Of a DNA stretch of 64,000 bases, positions 24,808-36,700 are shown piece by piece. The position numbers were made by a program, and so were the translations under genes. Source of the stretch: Lingula anatina (lineage: Eukaryota; Brachiopoda; Lingulata; Lingulida; Lingulidae); contig NW_019775624.1 in assembly GCF_001039355.2 (NCBI RefSeq), positions 732,011 through 796,010 of the forward strand, in the 5' to 3' direction. Positions within the stretch are counted from its first letter, which is position 1, and the number at the start of each line of letters is the position of its first letter. The notes beneath the pieces were generated by a model. That model did no database searches, had not been told where the DNA came from, and saw nothing but the letters and a program-made list of their open reading frames with translations.

Positions 24808-25703
24808 AGCCTTGGTCACAACCGGCCGTACGGGCTCTTACGGGCTGTTTGCATCCAAAATTTGTGCAGAATTTCACGTCCCACGCAAGTCCTTCTTACG
24901 AAATTTCGAGTTCGCAGACAGCCCATAAGCACGTACGGAAGATGTTGGACATATCTAAAAGATTCTACGAATAGCCTGCGAACAGCGAGGCTGCAAGCGT
25001 AACTTGCTCCCCTCGAACGGAGTTAGCAAGAGAGATTTGCGTTTTGCAAGACGCAAGTCGCAAGCAATGAAGGAGCAAGTGCCCTTTGTGTATTGAGTAA
25101 GGTGCATGCCCTCACAACAAACGAACAAAGTCGATAGCACACCGGGAATGTGTGGCACGTGCGTCACCCCCACGCCTGGTGTATAAAAGGCTTACTCACG
25201 CTCGTGTCTTTACAATGAACATCGACTGTGTAATGTGTACAACAATTTTCAAAATTTTCAAATTTTTGCTCAATTAAGTTTCTAATATGCCTCCAAAAGG
25301 CAAAGAGAAAGAAGATTACATAGTAGAAAAAAGGGAGGAGGAAGAAAGAAGAGGAGAACAGGAAGTAAAACTGACGTACGCCGTCAGTATGTCACTACAA
25401 ATGTGTGAGGCAAGTGTGAAGCAAAACTGACGCAAAAGGGCACTACTTTCGCCGTGCGTTGCATTCCCTTCGTAAGTGGTGAGTGTGTGCCACATACACA
25501 GGAAGCAAGACAAACTCAAGAAATTAATACAATTTCTACGGCCATCACTCCTTGCAATTGGCGTACCTGCTTGAAAGGACATCACATGTGGCCCTTGCGA
25601 CTCGCAAGGCAGACTTTCCTCTACCTCTACGACCTCCACAACACCCAAAAATCGCAGGAGACGTACGATCCTGAAATTTGTGCGTCCGGTTGTGACTGAG
25701 GCT
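24808..25703 (+). mobile_element. PIF/Harbinger-type deletion derivative, TTA target duplication
   Basis: TTA flanks both ends (24805-24807 and 25704-25706). The terminal repeats are AGCCTTGGTCACAACCGG and its near-inverse CCGGTTGTGACTGAGGCT. Inside is a promoter-like TATA box (GTATAAAAGG near 25181). About 105 bases further on is an ATG (25287) that opens MPPKGKEKEDYIVEKREEEE, a charged start like that of the MADF gene at 35950. The frame soon breaks, so this is a shortened, non-autonomous relative of an element carrying a MADF gene. Confidence 0.75.
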
Positions 25704-25835
25704 TTAAGTTAAAGATTGATTTTAATTATTTGTGAGAAAAATTGAAGAAGGATTTTACTGACGTCTGGTTCCATGAATTGCACAATCTGTAATGCATGGT
25801 TTCCCTCATTGGCAATTTGCAAACAAAAAATTAAA

Positions 25836-25910
25836 GAATTGATTTTAAAAAATATTTGCACATCCCATAACTTAATATGGGATGTGCAAATATTTTTTAA
25901 AATCAAATTC
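25836..25910. repeat. Near-perfect AT-rich hairpin with ~34-bp arms
   Basis: The arms read through AAAAAATATTTGCACATCCCATA and its inverse around a 6-base loop. One base is unpaired near the outer end. A third, direct partial copy (ATATTTGCACATCCCATAAC) follows at about 25922-25941. No target duplication was identified. Confidence 0.8.
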
Positions 25911-25944
25911 TGTGCAAATTAATATTTGCACATCCCATAACTGC

Positions 25945-27700
25945 ACAAATCATTATTTAAAAGCAAAGTGTTGTATCTTTTCGCATACAATTTGTACAAG
26001 TTCTTTGCCATGTATATGGAGGAATCGAGGAATTGGTTGAGCAAGCCTATTTCATTTGAGGGGTTTATACTTGGACTAGTCCATTCATTTCATCTTTGGG
26101 GTTGTAGTTTGGACAAATTCATTTCATTTCAGGTGTTGTAATATCCAATTTTCGTAAAACCATAACACACACACACAAAAAAAAAAAACAAAAAAACACA
26201 CCAAAGATTTAAATTTTAATGAAGAGACTTTTAATTGCCAGATATGGTACAAAAAAAAAAAAACTGATCAGTGATGCAGCATTTCCTACAAATATACTTA
26301 AAACTTTCTTAACATAGTCCTTTTTGTACTTCACATGGAATGCAATGGTCAGTTTTCACATCGTAACAATTTTTTCATTTTAATTTTTGTCCACCTATAA
26401 AGTGTTTACCATTTATTCATAACAATGTTTTTAATATTTACATATACTTGAAACATCGGATTATCATTAGAAACCATTGGGCTTTATAAACCCTTCAAAT
26501 AAACAACATAAAAGACTGGAAGATGGTTATGATCTTCAACTATGACAGTGGCTTAAAGTAGAACATGTATAAGTGAATAGAATGTGCTCAACTGCCTAAA
26601 TATAACATCTCTTTCACCCCACCCCCACTTTAAAGTTGGCAGTTTTATCTGCCAGTATTGCAGGTACTCTATAAACATGAAAATACAATAAGATACAATT
26701 ATATTCTAATGCAACTAAAACAAAGGTAACAGATCAATGCACTGCTGCATGGTACACTACCATGCAGCATTCCTTCAATTTTAACAGCAGCAAACTTAAT
26801 TAACTCTCTGACATGATTTCCTTCTTCAGGAGTTTCAGCATTAAATATTTTGCTTTTTTGAGCATCCTTATTCTTTCATTCATTTATAATTACAAGATAT
26901 TCAGTCTATACCTCACACATACATTAATGTTTCATCATATGAGATTGGAGAACAATTATTATTGCATCCCATCACCAGTTTGGTTTGAGTTTATCACATG
27001 TGAGATGAAGTTACTCACAGGTCTCTTGCAATTCTGTTTGAAACAAACATTCCTTAATTTCTTCAGACAAGTTCATTATATTTTATTTCCTCATCAAGTC
27101 ATTTGGCAAAACACCTTATTTCATAGCTAAGAAGTGATCATCATGAAGCACAAAGCAGAAATAAATAACATATCCCAGTACAAAAATCTTATGAAAATGA
27201 CCCTTAATTTATAAAACATTCACTGTAATTCAATGAACATTTTTTTCATTGTGTGTAAATGCAGCTAGACCTCTTCCATGTCAATCCCGGCTATGTACTT
27301 CAGTCTATCTTACAACAAAAAAATTACATGAATATGTTACCCCGTTATCTAACAAATGAGAAATGCATCAGACAAATTAAGGGAGCAAATGTCCTCATGT
27401 GCAAATGTGAATCCACACATGCTTCCAAACCCTATGCACCTGGGCATTTCATGTGCATTTATAACAATCAAGCTCTTGTATTTTTTAGCATATCTCAGAG
27501 TACCTAATCCAGACTGTCTGCAAAGCTATGGAAAATGTGCTTCAATTTTAATTCAGTGTGGCATCTTACCACCTTATGCTGGCAAAATAAAGGTTTGATT
27601 ATTGTTAAGCACCATGTTCTTTCCACCATACAGAGAAGCGTGTATTATCTTCATCATCAACATCTCCTTGAGTAAATCCCCGTGAGACATAAAAATGGGA
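25945..27700. other. 3' flank of MGAT1, no gene seen
   Basis: AT-rich sequence with CA and poly-A tracts near 26166-26200 and 26250. Part of it is probably the MGAT1 3' UTR, read on the - strand. The open frames at 26813-27130 and 27259-27507 have low-complexity, unfamiliar translations and no splice or family support. Confidence 0.5.
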
Positions 27701-30700
27701 CTAGTTCCACGTTGGATCGTACCCTGTCCATGGCATGGGTGGAGTAAGATGGACTCGCCGACCGGCAAACATGAAGCTCACCACTCCTCGATAACCCCCC
27801 CTTGGCACCCCAGACTGGAAGTAAACCCATTGAAGTGATTAAGTAACAATTCACAACTTCTGACTTACTGCAATAGTTGAATCATTAAAAAAAATCAATA
27901 CAGAAGTAATTACATCAGATGTTGCAATTTTCGCTGTCTATATTATCATCATTTTAATTTTTTTTATATGTGACCATGTTCAATGCTTTTGACATTCCAG
28001 GATTTCATTCCACAGAATTGATTTTTTTTTCTTTGTTTTTGAGCCATAAAAAAGGTTTATGACTGAAAAAAGATGTTATGAAGTGGGATGAGGGGGAAGG
28101 GTGGGGGTAAAAGGATTAATAGTGCACTTACTTTCAAATCATCCATAATCCCCAATGCTTTTGCAATGGATTTGAAATCTGTTTTTGAAGTGTACTGTAC
28201 CCTGACTGGATGGCTCCCTGAGACACCAGCTTGTAACTGAGCAACACTAACGATTGGACACTCATAAACATCCCTCACAAACTTCACATCATAATTCTCC
28301 TGCAACACAGGAACGGAAACTGTTATTTGCCTTCCAGATTAGCATATCCCTGATGTTATAATCTTTCTAATTCTATCAAACAAAACACACAAACTTATCT
28401 CAAAAGTTTTTGTTTTTCTTCATTCTACAGATAAAAGCTGCCAAACATATTACAGTAACCATGATTTTCAATAATTAATCAGGTGGGAAATTACCATGTT
28501 TATTGTTTTTTACTACACCCAATCACCCAGCTTGTCTGTTGTATGCGATCAAACATTTTAAATCTTTTCCAAGGCTACTTGATAATTCAGCTTAATACAA
28601 GGTTCTAATGAAATGTGAACAAAATGCATTAAAACTCAAACAGGTTCATTTTCTCCATCCATACAATTCTTAAAGATATTAAATCACAGAAACTTTCTTC
28701 TTCAGTGCTATTGTCCTTGTTTGACAAAGGTAGCTTTAATATCTTTGCAAATGGTTTTGGATAGAGAGAAAAACCCCTTCATATTAAATTAATACTACAA
28801 GTAATACTACATGTAATACAACCAAAAGAACTTACTAAATCAAGAATGGAAATTAAAACTCATTCCAAACATTTAACCACTATTGATGGTACAATCTTTG
28901 AATTTCTACCTACATCCCAGAGACTCATTGGAGCCCATTCAAACTAACTTTGAGACTTAATTTCCATTTCTTATTGATTGAAACAAAAAATAGATGAATA
29001 AAAATATACACTTTGATTTCAAATGAACTTACCTTTAATAGGTATGTGAGATCCATTGTTGTCCAAGGCACTGGTTTGTCATTTAGCTTAATGAATTTTA
29101 AATGTTTATCATAAAACTGGCCCCTGAAAAATAAAAACATTGGCAATAATCTCCACCTCTCAAAAGACCTTTACATGATGTTTTCATCTGTTTGTCTGTC
29201 CATCTGTCCATTAAATCTCAGATAATTATCAAAAAATGAAACAAAGTATTGTTTTGTGGGGTTACAAAAGTGCCTTCACTTGAAGAGCTATTTTCTCAAA
29301 AACTTAAAAAATATTTTAACTTACTTGATATTGTATTCATAAAATAAAAAATATTGTGTCTCACCTACTAACTCCAATTCTCCCAAAGGTTCTTGTCCTA
29401 GACACCTCAGGATGTATACAGGTTCTATTTTTTCTCTGATTTGGGTGTCTCATCCAATCATCCCAAAATCTACAGGTTGGATAAATGACAGCTTTCAATT
29501 TCACTTTTTGTCAATGATGGAGATGACAGGGTCAGGTTACACAGGACTCGAATTACATATAATCACTGTTTGTTATTTAAGTGATATACACTGGCCCATT
29601 CACATGAATCATGGTAGTGATCGTGTATCAATATTCAAATGTCACAAACAAGAAAAATTCTTCTTCATATTCAATAAATGAAAACTGATTATTTACATGA
29701 AAGATGCTGCTCATTTTGGCTCTAATTCTCAACATAAATTAAAGAGTTACTCATAGGGAAAAATCTCCTTCATGTACATTCTGCTTTATACAAATATTGT
29801 TTTCTTACGTTGCTGGCCATTTTGGCTCCAATTCTAACCAAGTATTTTTATCTAACATCCACCCAAGTCCTGGGAAGAAGTCTGTTCTATACAGAAGCAC
29901 TGAAATTGAAAACACACATCAGGGTTAAGAAAAGTCCTATTCAAAATCCAGAAAGTCAAGATTTCATGGAATACAGTAACCATATATTCATTTAATACAG
30001 CTATTAAATATTACAAACCAGATAAAGATCCAACAAAAAATTTCTTAGCTTTCTTTGTTAATAGTCCCTTCAAACAACATTTCAATATTTTTTTGTCTCA
30101 CAAGATACATTCTTCAGACTAAAAGACTTTCCTTGCAATACACTGCTTCACAACATGAATGTTTACTTCTGAAGTATTGCGACCTCACGTTGGTGGAAAA
30201 AAAACATGAACTTTTTCCCTCTGATTGGTATGGAAAAGATGCATTTTTCTCCATTGACTTTTTTTTGCTGTCTCAACTATGTTCTCCTACTCTAAATTTT
30301 ATCTTAACATTTTGGATTAAAAACCATTCAAACTTACATGGATTATCTTCAATATTGTTAACTTTTCCATTATCATTCCATGCTGACACACACCATAGAG
30401 TGGGATCTCTTTCTAATATAGGGAATAAAGCTGTGAAATACTCAAAGAAGTCTGGTGATATATCTAAATCATCTGAAAAGAAAAAGAAAAATAATTTTTT
30501 AACCTTTAAAATGTTCTTTAAAATAATCAAATTGTTGACAGATTTTAAAATTAGATGAATGTGCAAGAATATTATAAATTTTAGAACAAAAACTAATAAT
30601 TGATTTTTTTTAATAACAAGTGAGGGGATCATAATTTAGCAAGTACTGAGATTGTTGAAAACTAAACAGCATTACAAAATATACAAAATATTCCTTAGCA

Positions 30701-33700
30701 TCCACAGACTTACCTTCTACTATAATAACAACAGAATAATTTAGAACCCTGAATATCTGATTTAGGGCCCATCTGTAATGCCTTGATATTTTATAATAAC
30801 CCTGAAATTTTCTCTGTGTCCAAGGTAAACTAATATCTGTCAGGTCTGGATGCTGAAAATATAAATATACATTCATAACATTTCAATAAAACATGAGGAT
30901 TTTTCGTATCAAATATTGGTATCTAAAAGAATTGGGTATTGCAACGTTGAGATGCTCAAGGTACAAAATCCATCCAAACTCGTGTAAAAAACTAACTCAC
31001 CTTTAAATGAGTTATTTGAGCTCCATATGAATCAATGGCATCAGATGTGGGTTTGTGGCCACAGTCTTGACTAACTATGATGGGATATTTTTCTGCTGAT
31101 GGACGATATCTAAACAGTAATGAGATAAAAATTATCGATAAAAGTTAGAAAATATCACAATATTTAATGCCTTTTGTATCGATATATTTCTTTTTGTAGA
31201 CAATATATGCTTACATCAATAAATCTCATTTTAGGAAATACCTCTTACTTTCCTATTGGATAAAATTATATTGATATACAGGCCTGAAGCCAGAAATTTC
31301 AAAAAGGTATGAAACCTTCACGTACCTATATCAAATATTACCCAGAGCAGACATTTTCTCAATGACAAGGGTGGTTTGTTTGAACATACCTATATCAAAT
31401 ATTACCCAGAGCAGACATTTTCTCAATGACAAGTGTGGTTTGTTTGAACCCCTTGAACCCCCTGGTTATGGCCCTGATATATATTTTACAGTTATCATTT
31501 TTTCTTCAGTTATCTGACATATCAAAAGTAAAAATACTTACTTTAAAAGCTGATCTAGATTCTGTTTTACAGTTATGCGATTGCAAGCAAACACCAACAC
31601 TGGTATGACAGCATTGTAGGGATCTGAAAAAAAAATGACACTGCTTTAGTGTATTTTATTTTTTAAACTAAAGGTGAAATAATGCTTCATGCTTTTTATA
31701 ATGCCATGAATTTTTTTAAATAGTTTGCAGGGTAAAAAAGTTTTTAAATCTTTTAAATTTCACGGAACTGAGCACAGATTTAACAGAAAACACAATTTAT
31801 TTTCTTACCAATAGAAATCTGCTGCACAGGTGGATTTGTTTCAACATGTTTTACAGGTTGTGTAACCTTTGTGGCAGTATACCTAGCTGTGACAGAGGGG
31901 AGTTTGGATGTCACTTGGTCCTCTGGAATGAAAAACAAAATATTTGTTCATAATTTTAAAAAAATGTTTGTTTTTTTTAAATTTAGAAATGAGGGTAGTG
32001 ACTGAACCAGTCCCTTTTGACTATACATCATCTTTTTTCTTTTTATCCTTTTTGTAACAAATTCAATATGTTTAATTTATTCAATAATTGATTTAAATTG
32101 GTGCAATATCATCTTCTGATATTTCAAAACTAAAAAATAATAAATAAATAATATAATAATATTTCTTCATCAAATGCAAAATCTTAAACGTAACTCATAA
32201 AAAGCAATCCCTTCAGTAAAAAATTGAAAATAATACTCCATTATCATTCTTTACCCAACAAATAATTTAGCGGTGATCACAGACACAACTAATTTGAACT
32301 GGAAATTGACTAAAACATGCCAGTTATGTAGCCTGAGCTTCAGATCTGATGTGTCAGCTTGTTCATTTTCAAGCCTACATCGTACATGTGGACTTTTTTT
32401 TTGAAATCTGATCCTTAGCGACAAGTATGTTTGAAGTTTATAGCACCAAGCACAGATTCACATCCAGATTTCATGGACCCATAAAAGGGCATGTAATATA
32501 GTATACAGACCTATCTAACTTTAGTGGTTGGTGTGAGAAACTTCAATTAAATGCTGCTGAAGTCAAGATACAAAAATATGCAGGCATGTATTGATTTTTG
32601 AAAATGAAGAAACTGGCCCCGTTTGATGTCACCTTTGACACTCATTCTACAGCTGATGTCACCAGAGGAAAGGGCTAACGAAAACCCCTGAGATATTAAT
32701 CTCTGTCCTGCAGCAGAAAAAAGCTAACCTTTTTTTTAAAGGTAGTTATGTTTTGGTTGTATACAAACATTAAAACAACCGCAGGTTTCATGGTCAAAAG
32801 TTGGTCTTAACTTTCTACCTTAAATTTTTTTTTCTTCTTCGACAAAGATAAATCAAAAGTGCTTAATTGAAATAAAGAAGCTGTAATCCTTAGAGGTATC
32901 CTTTATTTCTTTTAGAGAAACAGCCCAAGTATTCAAGTGGATAAAAACTGATCGATACATGGTCAAAATGGACCAAAATATTCATTTTTTCAGCTTTCCC
33001 AAACATTTGAATTAGAAAAGTTCTCTAGAAAAAACTGGCCAAAAATGATGCACTTTGTCAATTTTCAGAGCAAATAGTTTAGTGTGAACACAACCTTGGA
33101 CTGGGTTTACTTAGTCCAATGTATAGTACATAAATGTTTCCACCATCTTGGAAATAGGAAAAAAAAATTAAAAATTAAATTTGAAAACAATATCTGAAAA
33201 TGTCCTTTCAAAAAATCCGAGAATTTTGCATGCTGGGTCAACCCAGCTCCACACACTTACTTTTTGGTACTATCAACCCATGGTGTCTAAGCTCATCTTC
33301 TACTGCTTTTAGCTCCCTAGACACTAGGTCGTCATGATTAGGCTCCTAAAGCAACAAAAGAAACCAGTGCCCAAACCAGGAGATGAAAGATAGAGAGAGA
33401 GAGAGACAAGGCCAAGGGGACATTTCTTCCTTCTTTTGAAAGGCCATCAAAAGCATGCTTTGATTAGAACCAGTTATTACTTATGTGATCCATTTAAGCA
33501 AAAAGGCAGCAAATCAGACAAACGTGCAGCCAGTAATGAAGATATATAATGAGCAAAAAGGTTCATTAGCTTGGTTGTTGGATAAATATGAAAATTCTCA
33601 GACACAAGCCTAAAATTTTCCGTACCGTTAGCTTACGGCCAACCTGGTTTATAAGAGGGTCCTGGCCGCTATACCATCTAGCGGTCAGTGAGTGTGAACA

Positions 33701-36700
33701 ACTACTCACGTCAGTCTGATGAAGGCCTTCGACCAGGTTGGCCGTAAGCTAACGGTACGGAAAATTTTAGGCTTGTGTCTGAGAATTTTCATATTTAAGA
33801 TATATAATGTTAATGCAATTAAAAGAAAAGAAGTTAACCTTTTCTTCCCTTCAATCTTTCTAAAGAAACTGTCTGTAGCCAAGCCTTTTTATGAAAAATT
33901 ACTCCATCCAATGAGAGCATGTATTTTGAATGGCCTTTCAAAATAAAGCCAGAAATAAAAATCCCATTTTCCCAGAGTACCACGCCTCTCCAACTTACTC
34001 AAATAATCTCCTCTCCCTTGTACAAGATCAGATTCAACTGCTTTCCGTTCTTCAACCAACTGCTTCAATAACTTTTCGTGAAAATTAGCCTGCTGGCGCA
34101 CCTCTTGTTGGAGTGCCTTTAAACGTCTCAAAAGAGTCTCTTTATCCATGGTGGCACTCTATGGAAAAGGAAGATTTTTTTTATGTATAAAGTGGACAAT
34201 TCCAAGTTGAATACCGGTTTTGCAGAATCAGCAAGACAAAAAGAAAATCTTCCATATGCCTGAAAACTTGAGAATAAGTGCACCATCACCACCATGTTGT
34301 GAGAGTCAAATCAAAAGTTTTACCCAACATACTCATCTCCACACAAAGCATTTATGAGATTTGTGTGACAAGCTGGATACCATAGGTGTCTCTCAACATT
34401 CATTTCAAACTGAGATTACAGTGAAAGAGACAACTTGTGTCTTTTCCATTTTTTGTCATTGCAATATTCATTTCTGGTCTATAAATCATTTACATATTTA
34501 TTGTACAGTACGGATATAACTCACATAGACTATAATTGTTTCTAGTCTTAATGGTACAGTGTGCTATCAAAATTATAGGAAATACAAAAATGTATGGATT
34601 AGAGAGCAGCAAAATGTTATTCAAAGACCCCAAGAGCAAGCTACATTAGCAGGCAATCATTCGTGTTGCCTCTGGGAAAATGAGAAAATATCATGAAAAA
34701 ATCCCAAATGCCCCATTTTCAAATAGAGCCATGGGATATTTCTGTCTAAGCAACCCTTTATCAATGAATTATTCTTCCAAGAGCATCTCCAAGACTGGTT
34801 TTAGATTAATACAAGCTAACAAAATGAAACATCTTTGTACTTGGACATAATTCTTTTCAGTTGCCTTAAAACATGTATGCACATTTTTTTAAAAATTATA
34901 ATCTATCAATTGACTCTTTTAGTATTTGCATTAATCCTCTTTGTATTATCACTTGTCTGGCATTTTCCCCTCTTTGCATCATAATAAGGGATAATTGAAT
35001 CTAGTCAAGAACAACTTTATCCATAAAAGCAGAAATATCTTATGCATTCCACATGAAACCAAGGCAATATTTACAATACTGATGACAGGACAGAATATTA
35101 TATAATAAAATCTATATGATACACATGTGTTGGTCGGTTTTGTGGCACAGTCATCTGGTTCATATTCACCAGTAACTTGCTTAACGGAAATTGCATTGAC
35201 ATTTAAAATCATTATTAATGAAAAAGATCAATTGACTTAACTGCCTTTTACCAAAACATTCTACCTCATCTCTGAATCAAATAACAAAGAAAGAATTGAA
35301 GCAAAGCAGAAACATCCTACAGGCAATCAGACCAAAAGAGAGTCCAAAAATTTTTAATCACTCAACTTGCAAACAATTTTAGAACAGGAAATTTAATCCA
35401 GAGAAAAAGGAATTAAGTAGGTTCCAGTGGGAGAGTTTAACTCCATTACATCTATTTCCTCAAATCATGTTGGCAAATTGACATGGACATGCTCTTAACT
35501 GCTGGTCTAGAATGGTGACAACAAGAAAACAAATGCACATACATTATTATGTAAAATTTTGGGCCGTGTTCATATGGTATTTAAAATTACATCAGCATCA
35601 AAACACTTGAACTTACTAGAATGAAAACTATACATTTATCATGTTATATAATCATGGGTGATAAAGCACCCAACTTTGACAGATTTCAATCAACTTTCTC
35701 AATCCAGGATGATCATAGAATATATCATATATTATATCATATATTATATCAGCCTTAAATTATTTATTCAGGCAGTAGTATATTGGACTCTAGGCAGCTG
35801 TTAAACAACTTATAAGTAACCAAAGGTTTGTTCCCATCAGCAGTAACTTAAGCCTGGGTTCCAACCCAACGTACGGGCTTCTACGTCTGGTCTACAGTGC
35901 AGACAGCACATAGAAATTTTTTCGACATGATCAACAGCCGCTGCGTAAAATGCCAAAAAAGACAGCGAAGAGCAAGAGGGGGAGAGGTGGACCGGAGACA
36001 AGCCAGGCAAGGGTCATGGAAGAAGAGTTTCCAAGAGAAGAAGAAGAGAGAGCCACGTTGGAATTGGCCAGAAGCATGGAAGAAGAGAGGAATGAGGTCC
36101 GTGAAGAAATGGATGAGGGTGAGGGTGAGGAGGAGCAAGAGTGGCTGGACAATGAGAAAAAAGTGTTGTATTCATTCAGAGCAAGTAAGGAGGAGAAGAT
36201 AGTGGAATTCTTCTCAAACAACAATTGTTTTTATAACAAATCCCACCCGAACTACCTAAACCAAACGAATAAAGACAAGCTGTTGGCAGGACTGTCAAAA
36301 AAGCTGGACTCAAACGGTAAGTATACCAAACATAATTATTTCACAATTTTTCATTGCATATTTATTCATGTATATGTTAAGTACAAAATAAGGAGTTTGA
36401 TCAACTGCAAACAAAAATATGCTTGACAATGAATTAATTTTAAACAAAATATTTCATTTCTTTATTCTACAGCAAAGAAGATAATTGGCTGGTGAAAAAC
36501 CAAAGAACCTCCATTGGAAAGCTTTATAAAAAGAAATCTGGACAGGCTGCAGAATCACTGACAGCTAGGAAGAAATGGCAGCTGCAGAATTTCAGTTTTT
36601 TAAAAAACCACATAGTTCCAAGGACTTATACAACAGAGACAGCACTAGTAGGTGAAAATGATCATTACTCTTTTTTTAACTATTTTATGGATGATGCTGA

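Noticed and set aside
26813-27130. 105-codon hydrophobic frame as a gene
   Set aside because: The composition is that of AT-rich non-coding DNA. It has no family motifs and lies in the probable MGAT1 3' region.
30055-30632. Long open frames on both strands around 30.0-30.6 kb
   Set aside because: They mix MGAT1 exon 8 with intron; only 30338-30472 on the - strand is coding.
33690-33760. Functional hammerhead ribozyme
   Set aside because: CTGATGA and a GGCC stem are present, but the required GAAA after the stem reads GTAA and stem I does not pair next to the core.
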